Source: Halopseudomonas sabulinigri (lineage in GTDB: Bacteria; Pseudomonadota; Gammaproteobacteria; Pseudomonadales; Pseudomonadaceae). From it: a stretch of 47,678 nt of DNA. The translations under genes were made by a program, and so were the position numbers. Shown piece by piece: positions 41,144 to 47,678 of the stretch (position 1 is the stretch's first letter; each line of letters begins with the position of its first letter). The notes beneath the pieces are model-generated. The model worked only from the letters and a program-made list of their open reading frames with translations, was not told where the DNA came from and did no database searches. The DNA is taken from assembly GCA_011053055.1 (NCBI GenBank), contig DRHT01000063.1, forward strand, positions 1 through 47,678. The letters are read 5' to 3'.

Positions 41144-42121
41144 TTAGCGGGTTTTAACCACAACCTTGCCAACTGCCTGACGCGAGCTGAGGATATTCAG
41201 CGCATCTTCGTACTCGTTCAGCTCGTAGGTCTTGGAAACCAGTGGCTTGAGCTTACCTTCGGTGTGCCAAGCAAACAGCTGCTTGAAGTTTTCCAGATTG
41301 ACTTGCGGCTCGCGCGCGGCGAAAGAGCCCCAGAACACACCCACGATGGACGAGCCCTTGAGCAGCGCCAGGTTCACCGGGAACTCTGGAATACGGCCAC
41401 TGGCAAAACCCACTACCAATAAACGACCTTTCCAGTTGATGCTGCGTACCGCCTCATCAAACAAATCGCCGCCGACCGGATCATAGATCACGTCCGCACC
41501 CTTGCCGTTGGTCAACTCTTTGACCGCGTCTTTCAAGCTAACTTCGCTGTAGTTAATCAAGTCATCCGCGCCGGCTTGCTTGGCCACTTCCAACTTCTCG
41601 GCGGTAGAGGCAGCTGCAATAACCCGCGCGCCCATCGCTTTGCCGATTTCCACTGCAGCCAAACCAACACCACCGGATGCACCCAGCACCAGCAAGGTTT
41701 CACCCGGCTGCAAATCACCGCGCTGCTTGAGCGCATGCATGGACGTACCGTACGTCATGCTGAAACCGGAGGCCGTGATGTAATCCATGTCATCGGGCAT
41801 CGGCAACACGCGCATAGCGTCGGCGGCGATCTTTTCCGCAAAGCTGCCATAGCCGGTCAGGCCCATGACGCGATCACCTACTTTCAGGTGCTTAACCTTG
41901 TCACCCACGCTCGAAACCACACCGGCCGCTTCACCGCCTGGAGAGAACGGGAACGGTGGCTTGACCTGGTATTTGCCCTGGATGATCAGGGTGTCGGGGA
42001 AGTTAACGCCGGCAGCGTGGATGTCGATAACGACTTCGTTGCTTTTGGCAACCGGATCAGCGGCCTCTTCCAGTACCAGGCTGCTGGCGGGTCCATAGGC
42101 TTTGCATAGAACAGCTTTCAT
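41144..42121 (-). CDS. NADPH:quinone oxidoreductase family protein
   Basis: A 325-residue zinc-free medium-chain dehydrogenase. MKAVLCKAYGPASSLVLEEAADP is the family start, with AAGGAGA upstream of ATG 42121. DIHAAGVNFPDTLIIQGKYQVKPPFPFSPGGEAAGVV is the substrate-side block, and GASGGVGLAAVEIGKAMGARVIAAAS the NADPH site. YDPVGGDLFDEAVRSINWKGRLLVVGFASGRIPEFPVNLALLKGSSIVGVFWG then follows as in the NQO/crotonyl-reductase-like subgroup. Probably reduces quinones or enones; substrate not certain. Confidence 0.92.
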   Translation of the reverse strand: MKAVLCKAYGPASSLVLEEAADPVAKSNEVVIDIHAAGVNFPDTLIIQGKYQVKPPFPFSPGGEAAGVVSSVGDKVKHLKVGDRVMGLTGYGSFAEKIAADAMRVLPMPDDMDYITASGFSMTYGTSMHALKQRGDLQPGETLLVLGASGGVGLAAVEIGKAMGARVIAAASTAEKLEVAKQAGADDLINYSEVSLKDAVKELTNGKGADVIYDPVGGDLFDEAVRSINWKGRLLVVGFASGRIPEFPVNLALLKGSSIVGVFWGSFAAREPQVNLENFKQLFAWHTEGKLKPLVSKTYELNEYEDALNILSSRQAVGKVVVKTR

Positions 42122-42446
42122 TGTTGTCTCCTTGGCTCGAGCAGGTTGTTGAAACGGTAGCCAAGGCGGCCAGGACCAGTCAAAAACGGCCAAGGAAGAG
42201 TAGTTCACGTGTGGTAAACGAGTATTCCAAGGTTATTTTTAACGCAGTATTGGCACCGCAGGTGTTTTTTAACGGCCTGCTGTGGCTACGATGCGGACAG
42301 TCTAGACGCTTACCCCACACAGGGGTCAATCACCATGCCCCGAAGTGATGGGTATGCATAACATCCGCATTAGCCTGGGCCGATAAGCGTTTGGCGAGAC
42401 TGCTTTGCTCGGCTATCCTGTGGCAATCTTATCGGAGCCCCAGATC
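42122..42446. other. Intergenic region between the oxidoreductase and FliL-like genes
   Basis: 325 bases with divergent promoters presumed; TATCCTG at about 42414-42420 could be a -10 for the plus-strand gene. Nothing else is seen. Confidence 0.4.
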
Positions 42447-42851
42447 ATGCAACTCAAACGCCTAACCTTGTTTTTCTTCGCCGCGCTGCTGCCATTTATG
42501 GCCTACGCAGAAGAAGAAAACGCCTCCGCCAGCACTACCGCCTACGTCGAGTTGAAACCCTCGTTTGTCGGGACCATAGGAACCGGGCCGCGTATTCAGT
42601 ACCTCAAGGCAGATGTGGCGCTGCGCACCGAAGACCCAGCCGCCGTCAGCAAAATCGAATACCACGATCCGCTGATTCGCAATGCTCTGGTTACTCTGTT
42701 TGCGCGTCAAACCGCAGAGGATCTTGCTTCAATGGAAAGCAAGGAAGCGCTCCGCGCCAGTGCGCTTGCTGCGGTACAAGCGGTACTGACCGAAGAGGAA
42801 GGGGCGCCACTGATTGATGACCTTTTGTTCACCAACCTGATCGTCCAGTAA
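42447..42851 (+). CDS. FliL-like flagellar basal body-associated protein, exported
   Basis: A 134-residue protein with signal peptide (LKRLTLFFFAALLPFMAYA) and a mature domain AYVELKPSFVGTIGTGPRIQYLKADVALRTEDPAAVSKIEYHDPLIRNALVTLFARQTAEDL that matches the FliL periplasmic domain; this resembles the stomatin-like fold around stators. Unlike FliL, it has a cleavable signal rather than a membrane anchor. It lies away from flagellar operons, as the second FliL-type gene of pseudomonads does. GGAG precedes the ATG at 42447. Confidence 0.85.
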   Translation: MQLKRLTLFFFAALLPFMAYAEEENASASTTAYVELKPSFVGTIGTGPRIQYLKADVALRTEDPAAVSKIEYHDPLIRNALVTLFARQTAEDLASMESKEALRASALAAVQAVLTEEEGAPLIDDLLFTNLIVQ

Positions 42852-42894
42852 CACAAACCGGTGCCAGCCATTGCGGCAGGCACCGGTGACTGAC

Positions 42895-44472
42895 TTAATC
42901 CGGCTGAGTCAGATAACGCGCCACATAACTGTCGAAATCCAACGTATCCGCCGCTTCAATCGCCTGCTGCTCGGCTAAAGATTGGGCTGCGGCTGCTTCG
43001 CACTGCGTTTGAGCTTGCGCATCCAACGGGCGGGCGCGGAAATAGCGGTTGTGCTCTTCCGACTGCGCCAAGGCAAAACGGAAGAAGCTATCACCCTGCT
43101 CTGCGATTGCCGCCAACACCCGCGCCGACGGCGTCAGACTCGCATCTGCTAATTTGTGACGCTGTTGCTCGAGGCTGGCAGAAAAGCGCTGGGTATCGTT
43201 GGCGCTGTCGAGCAGCGCAGCACAATCACTGATACTGTCCAACAGGTTGTCGCCCCAATCAACCAGGGTGCGCTCCTGCCCATTATCTTGCAGCTGCAGA
43301 CCCGGCTCACGTCCACGCTTGACCGCCAGATTGAAGTTGTCCGAGGCAGCCTGACATTCCGCGTCTTCGAGGCGCGGACTGTCTTGTAACGCGCAAAATA
43401 ACAGGAAGGCATCCATAAAGTGCGCAGTGTCCGGGTCCACCCCGAGCGGTGCGAAGGGATCGATATCCAGACAACGCACCTCAATGTACTCAACGCCCCG
43501 CTCCACCAGCGCATGCAGAGGCTTCTCACCGCTCTGCGCTACCCGCTTGGGACGGATCGGGCTATAAAACTCGTTCTCGATTTGCAGCAGGTTGGTATTC
43601 AGCTGCTGCCATTCACCCTTGGCGTCGTGAGTACCGAGCTTGGAGTAAGGCTCATAAGGCAAGCTGATCGCATCGAGCATGCTGGCGATGTAAGCATCCA
43701 GGCTGTTGTGACAAACGTTGAGATCAGACTGGGCATTGTTGTTGTAACCCAGGTCGCTCATCCGCAAGCTGGTGGCGTAGGGCAGGTACAGGCTCTTCTC
43801 GCCCAGCGGTTGCAATCGATGATCGCGGCCCTGCAGAAAGCTTGCACACACCGCGGGCGAGGCACCAAACAGGTACATCAGCAGCCAAGCGTAGCGGCGG
43901 AAGTTACGAATCAACGCAAAGTATCGCTCGGATTGGTATTGCTGCTCGCTGCGGGTGTCCTGATCCTGCTTTTTGAATTGCGCCCACAACGCTGGCGGCA
44001 GCGAAAAGTTGTAATGCACACCGGCAATACACTGCATTGCCTTACCGTAACGAATAGCAAGACCTCGACGGTACACGTGCTTCAGCGTGCCAACGTTGGA
44101 GGTGCCATACCAGGCAATCGGAATATCGTTATCGGTGACCGGGAGCCGGCACGGCATTGACTGATTCCATAACCGCTCCTCGCCCAGGTGGCTGTAGGTA
44201 AAGCGGTGTACCTCGTCAAGATTGCCAAACAGTTCATCAATGCTGCGGCTGACTGGTGTAATGAGCTCGATCAGAGCTTCAGAGTAATCAGTCGTGATAG
44301 TCGGGTGCGTCAAAGCCGAACCCAGTCTGACCGGGTGCGCACTCTGGACCAGCATGCCATCTGCCGTCACCCGGAGGCTTTCTTTTTCGATGCCGTGACG
44401 GCAGTCGGTCAGCAGTGGCTGTACCGCAGGGTCACGCAGCAAGCCGAGACGTTCACTAAGCGTTGGTGACAA
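42895..44472 (-). CDS. gshA: Glutamate--cysteine ligase
   Basis: A 525-residue enzyme that joins glutamate and cysteine, the first step of glutathione synthesis. TTG at 44472 follows AAGGAG at seven bases and gives MSPTLSERLGLLRDPAV, the usual start; the longer frame upstream is not supported. CRHGIEKESLRVTADG, DYSEALIELITPV, GVHYNFSLP, and IEVRCLDIDPFAPLG (substrate and ATP site) match type 1 GshA. It is followed by no partner gene; gshB lies elsewhere. Confidence 0.96.
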   Translation of the reverse strand: MSPTLSERLGLLRDPAVQPLLTDCRHGIEKESLRVTADGMLVQSAHPVRLGSALTHPTITTDYSEALIELITPVSRSIDELFGNLDEVHRFTYSHLGEERLWNQSMPCRLPVTDNDIPIAWYGTSNVGTLKHVYRRGLAIRYGKAMQCIAGVHYNFSLPPALWAQFKKQDQDTRSEQQYQSERYFALIRNFRRYAWLLMYLFGASPAVCASFLQGRDHRLQPLGEKSLYLPYATSLRMSDLGYNNNAQSDLNVCHNSLDAYIASMLDAISLPYEPYSKLGTHDAKGEWQQLNTNLLQIENEFYSPIRPKRVAQSGEKPLHALVERGVEYIEVRCLDIDPFAPLGVDPDTAHFMDAFLLFCALQDSPRLEDAECQAASDNFNLAVKRGREPGLQLQDNGQERTLVDWGDNLLDSISDCAALLDSANDTQRFSASLEQQRHKLADASLTPSARVLAAIAEQGDSFFRFALAQSEEHNRYFRARPLDAQAQTQCEAAAAQSLAEQQAIEAADTLDFDSYVARYLTQPD

Positions 44473-44558
44473 GACGTCACTCCTTGGGTTGTAGCACCGA
44501 CAAGCACCCGCCAGCCGGCATCTCAATCAGTATAGAAAGGCGCAAGCCCTTGCGCTCA

Positions 44559-44963
44559 TTACAGGCGGGCAAAGGTGCCCAAGCATTTTGCGGCTAGCAC
44601 GCCATCTTGCCAAACCTCACCATCTATCACTATGGTGCGCGTGCCTGCGTGCACTACCTTGCCGATGCACTCCAGCTCGCCACCGATTACCGCGCGAGTG
44701 TAGTTGATCTTGCACTCGATGGTGGCGGTACTTTCGTGCGGCTCCAGGACGCTGAAAGCTGCAGCGCCCATGGCCGAATCCAGCAGGGTAAAGACCACAC
44801 CACCGTGCACTCGCTTGGTCGAGTTGAAATGCTTCTCGGTGATCGGCAGACGCAAAGTACAACTTCCGCGCTCAATTGCCACAAACTCAATACCTACCAA
44901 TGCGGTAAATTCGCTGGTGCGTTGTGCGGCAAATGCCGCCAGGGCTGGGTGTAATTCGCTCAT
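44559..44963 (-). CDS. PaaI-family hotdog thioesterase
   Basis: A 134-residue hotdog-fold protein. ATG at 44963 follows AAGGTGA, giving MSELHPALAAFAAQRTSEF. TKRVHGGVVFTLLDSAMGAAAFSVLE is the PaaI motif, where HGG and Asp of LLDSAMG lie in the active site of acyl-CoA thioesterases. ATIECKINYTRAVIGGELECIGKVVHAGTRTIVIDGEVWQDG forms the rest of the fold. Its ribosome site overlaps the tex stop, so it is translated from the tex transcript, a pairing kept in pseudomonads. Confidence 0.9.
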   Translation of the reverse strand: MSELHPALAAFAAQRTSEFTALVGIEFVAIERGSCTLRLPITEKHFNSTKRVHGGVVFTLLDSAMGAAAFSVLEPHESTATIECKINYTRAVIGGELECIGKVVHAGTRTIVIDGEVWQDGVLAAKCLGTFARL

Positions 44964-44967
44964 GGCA

Positions 44968-47295
44968 TCACCTTTTCTTCTTGGCATTGGCAAACAGGTT
45001 GGCGAAAGTGCCCTCTGGGGACGCCTTGGCTTGCGTGTTGGTTTTGCTGTTGTGCTTATTGCCCTGACTGCGCGCGCGATTGCGTTCGGCAGGTGACTCC
45101 GTTTTCTCGCCGGCAACCGGTGGCGTGTCTTCCAGCCGCATGGTCAGGCTGATGCGTTGACGCGGAATATCCACTTCCATCACCTTAACCTTGACGATGT
45201 CACCGGCTTTGACCACGTCGCGCGGGTCTTTGATGAACTGTTGCGACAACATGGAGATATGCACCAAGCCGTCTTGATGCACGCCAATATCGACGAAGGC
45301 GCCGAAATTGGCGACGTTAGTCACCACGCCCTCCAGCGTCATACCTGGCTTCAGATCTTTGAGGCTTTCAACACCTTCCTGGAACTCTGCGGCCTTGAAC
45401 TCGGGGCGTGGGTCACGGCCGGGCTTATCCAGCTCTTTGAGGATGTCGGTAATGGTCGGCACACCGAAATGCTCATCGGTGTAACGCGCCGGTTCCAACT
45501 TACGCAAAAATGTAGAGTCGCCGATCAACCCACGCACATCGCGTCCGGTTTCCTCGGCAATGCGGGTCACCAATGGGTAAGCCTCAGGATGCACCGCAGA
45601 AGCGTCCAGCGGGTTGTCACCATTCATCACCCGCAGAAAGCCCGCTGCCTGTTCGAAGGTTTTGTCGCCCAACCGACTGACCTTAAGCAGTTGTTTGCGA
45701 TTTTTGAAGGCACCATGCTGATCGCGAAAATCGACAATATTCTGCGCAATACTTGGATTCAGGCCAGAGACGCGCGTTAGTAACGCCGCCGAAGCGGTAT
45801 TGAGATCAACGCCCACGGCGTTCACGCAGTCTTCGACTACCGCGTCCAATCCGCGGGCCAGTTTTACTTGTGAGATATCGTGCTGATACTGGCCAACACC
45901 AATCGCCTTGGGCTCAATCTTCACCAACTCGGCCAACGGATCCTGCAGGCGCCGGGCGATGGACACAGCGCCACGATAGGTAACGTCCAGGTCGGGGAAC
46001 TCGCGTGAAGCCAGCTCAGATGCGGAGTAAACCGAGGCACCAGCCTCAGAGACCATGACCTTCTGCATGCTCTGGCCACTGCATAACTTGATCAGATCAG
46101 CCGAGAGCTTGTCGGTCTCCCGCGAGGCCGTGCCGTTACCGACCGCAATCAGGCTGACCTGATGCTTTTTGCACAAGGTTGCCAGGGTCGCCAATGATCG
46201 ATCCCAATCGTTACGCGGCGCATGTGGGAATACGGTTGCGGTATCCAGCAACTTACCGGTGGCATCTACTACCACTACCTTAACGCCGGTGCGCAGACCC
46301 GGATCGAGCCCAAGGGTAATCCGTGGGCCAGCCGGTGCAGACAACAGCAGGTCCTTCAGGTTACTGGCGAACACGCGAATGGCTTCGTTTTCAGCACCTT
46401 CGCGCAGCTCGCCCAGCAATTCGGTTTCCAAGTGGCCGAGCAACTTCACGCGCCAGGTCCAGCGCACGACTTCCATCATCCATTTATCCGCAGCTCGGCC
46501 TTGGTTCTCGACCTGTACTGCCTCAGCGATTATGCCTTCGCAAGGATGCAGGCTGCCGACTGCAGGTGCTTCGTCGCCCAATTCCAGGGCGATGCTCAAA
46601 ACCCCTTCATTACGCCCGCGCAATATTGCCAGCGCACGGTGCGATGGCACCTTGATCAGCGGCTCCGAATACTCGAAGTAGTCACTGAACTTAGCCCCTT
46701 CCTGCTCTTTGCCCGCAACCAGACGAGAAACCACCCGGCCATCCTCACGCAGCGCCCGGCGCAAGCTGGCTAGCAGGCTCGCGTTCTCGCTGAAGCGCTC
46801 CATCAAAATGTATTTGGCGCCATCCAACGCCGCCTTTATGTCTGCCACACCTTTGGCGGCATCCACAAAGGCTGCAGCCTGAGCTTCAGGGTCCAGCGTG
46901 GCATCCGCATAGAGTGCATCTGCCAGCGGTTCTAGGCCGGCCTCGATGGCAATCTGGCCCTTAGTGCGACGCTTGGGCTTGTAAGGTAGGTAGAGGTCTT
47001 CGAGCCGGGTCTTGGTTTCCGCTTGACGAATATCTCGTTCCAGCTCCGGCGTCAGTTTGTCTTGCTCGGCAATGCTCGATAGCACCGCAGCACGGCGATC
47101 TTCGAGTTCGCGTAGATAACGCAAGCGCTCTTCCAGATAACGCAGCTGGGTATCATCCAGGCTACCGGTGACTTCCTTGCGGTAACGAGCGATAAAGGGA
47201 ACACTGGCACCCTCATCCAGCAACCGGACAGTGGCATCTACTTGTTCAGGACGCACCGACAATTCGGCTGCGATGCGCGCGGCAATACTCTGCAT
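44968..47295 (-). CDS. tex: Tex transcription accessory protein
   Basis: A 775-residue RNA-binding protein conserved in bacteria. [57 protein letters not shown] is the Tex N-terminal helical domain. YqgF-like ribonuclease fold ([20 protein letters not shown]) follows, then tandem HhH motifs ([23 protein letters not shown]) and a C-terminal S1 domain ([33 protein letters not shown]). The tail is charged and Lys-rich. Roles in transcription processing and ribosome rescue are known from relatives. ATG at 47295 is used instead of TTG at 47301. Confidence 0.96.
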   Translation of the reverse strand: MQSIAARIAAELSVRPEQVDATVRLLDEGASVPFIARYRKEVTGSLDDTQLRYLEERLRYLRELEDRRAAVLSSIAEQDKLTPELERDIRQAETKTRLEDLYLPYKPKRRTKGQIAIEAGLEPLADALYADATLDPEAQAAAFVDAAKGVADIKAALDGAKYILMERFSENASLLASLRRALREDGRVVSRLVAGKEQEGAKFSDYFEYSEPLIKVPSHRALAILRGRNEGVLSIALELGDEAPAVGSLHPCEGIIAEAVQVENQGRAADKWMMEVVRWTWRVKLLGHLETELLGELREGAENEAIRVFASNLKDLLLSAPAGPRITLGLDPGLRTGVKVVVVDATGKLLDTATVFPHAPRNDWDRSLATLATLCKKHQVSLIAVGNGTASRETDKLSADLIKLCSGQSMQKVMVSEAGASVYSASELASREFPDLDVTYRGAVSIARRLQDPLAELVKIEPKAIGVGQYQHDISQVKLARGLDAVVEDCVNAVGVDLNTASAALLTRVSGLNPSIAQNIVDFRDQHGAFKNRKQLLKVSRLGDKTFEQAAGFLRVMNGDNPLDASAVHPEAYPLVTRIAEETGRDVRGLIGDSTFLRKLEPARYTDEHFGVPTITDILKELDKPGRDPRPEFKAAEFQEGVESLKDLKPGMTLEGVVTNVANFGAFVDIGVHQDGLVHISMLSQQFIKDPRDVVKAGDIVKVKVMEVDIPRQRISLTMRLEDTPPVAGEKTESPAERNRARSQGNKHNSKTNTQAKASPEGTFANLFANAKKKR

Positions 47296-47489
47296 GGGCA
47301 ATCAATTCCAAATTTCGCGGTAACAGGCCGCGCAGTATAACTGAGAGATCGCCTCAGGTCGGCTTCCATTAGTACGCTGGATAGCACGACCATAACAGGG
47401 TAAAAAGAAACCTCTTGTAACAATGGCCAGACCGCAAAACCTGCGGCCTTGGTTCACAATGCGGGCTTATTATTTCAGGCAGGTAGAGC

Positions 47490-47678
47490 ATGACGAACGA
47501 AGGCGAGAAAATTCTGATTGTTGACGACGACGTGCGTTTGCGGCGTTTGCTGGAACGCTTTCTGGGTGAGCAGGGCTACCGCGTTCGGGCGGTCGAAGAT
47601 ACCGAGCAGATGGATCGCCTGCTGGCTCGCGAAATTTATTCGTTGATCGTTCTTGATCTGATGCTACCCGGTGAAGAC
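47490..47678 (+). CDS. ompR: OmpR-type response regulator (5' part)
   Basis: The first 63 codons: MTNEGEKILIVDDDVRLRRLLERFLGEQGYRV, then LIVLDLMLPGED. The receiver domain acidic triad Asp-Asp-Asp in VDDD and the phospho-acceptor Asp in LDLMLPG are present. It is divergent from tex and matches the tex-ompR-envZ order of Pseudomonas, where the pair (AmgRS in P. aeruginosa) controls envelope stress. Continues beyond the right edge. Confidence 0.85.
   Translation, partial: MTNEGEKILIVDDDVRLRRLLERFLGEQGYRVRAVEDTEQMDRLLAREIYSLIVLDLMLPGED

Noticed and set aside
45117..45780. 207-codon plus-strand frame opposite tex and the 52-codon upstream extension of the thioesterase frame
   Set aside because: Both overlap the certain tex gene, and the thioesterase has a good ribosome site at its shorter start.
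1..47678. CRISPR arrays, tRNA or rRNA genes, transposases
   Set aside because: No regular repeat-spacer pattern, cloverleaf, rRNA core sequence or transposase motif was seen on either strand.

Overview
The window looks like a chromosomal segment of a Pseudomonas-type gammaproteobacterium. The evidence is the set and style of core genes: dtd-pip, typA, thiI, glnA, ntrB-ntrC, trmL, gshA, tex and the start of ompR. The three tandem polyester-hydrolase genes most resemble the PE-H enzyme that I know from the marine Pseudomonas aestusnigri (Halopseudomonas) group, so a marine Halopseudomonas-like host is my inference; no rRNA or tRNA gene is present to test it.

Layout. 1-1902 is an accessory tip. 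It holds a broken ADP-ribosylglycohydrolase fragment with a perfect 100-bp inverted repeat at the left edge, then an A+T-rich SIR2-domain gene that sits between two attC-like sites as an integron gene cassette would, then a short remnant frame. 1967-13659 is housekeeping and metabolic accessory DNA: a lipoprotein, an interrupted DUF502 gene, a nitronate monooxygenase with a MaoC-like partner, a cluster of NAD(P)-binding and small membrane proteins, VOC-fold proteins, a LysR regulator, an SMR efflux pump, and a divergent HxlR regulator facing an SDR and a 2-hydroxychromene-2-carboxylate isomerase-like gene. 13785-26695 has glpM, a dispersed-repeat-like noncoding block, dtd-pip, a DUF2891 gene, an FMN glutamate-synthase-like enzyme, a TDT transporter, nnrU-like, META lipoprotein, phzF-like, DUF924 and a lysine 2,3-aminomutase-like radical SAM gene.

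27396-30976 is the most distinctive part: three tandem secreted PETase-like hydrolases, each with a signal peptide, Ser-Asp-His triad and two predicted disulfides, each with its own promoter. The three promoters share a palindrome (CACCYNNAAGGGTG form) placed exactly 24 bp before a -10-like hexamer, so they look like a co-regulated regulon with an activator that is not in this window. An A+T-rich block precedes the first gene.

31288-47678 is core: typA and thiI on the minus strand, glnA with a near-perfect sigma-54 promoter and three NtrC-type boxes, ntrB-ntrC, a possible sigma-54-driven small RNA just after ntrC, trmL, a quinone oxidoreductase, a FliL-like protein, gshA, a thioesterase downstream of tex, and the first 63 codons of ompR running off the right edge. 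No CRISPR array, transposase, integrase or tRNA was seen.
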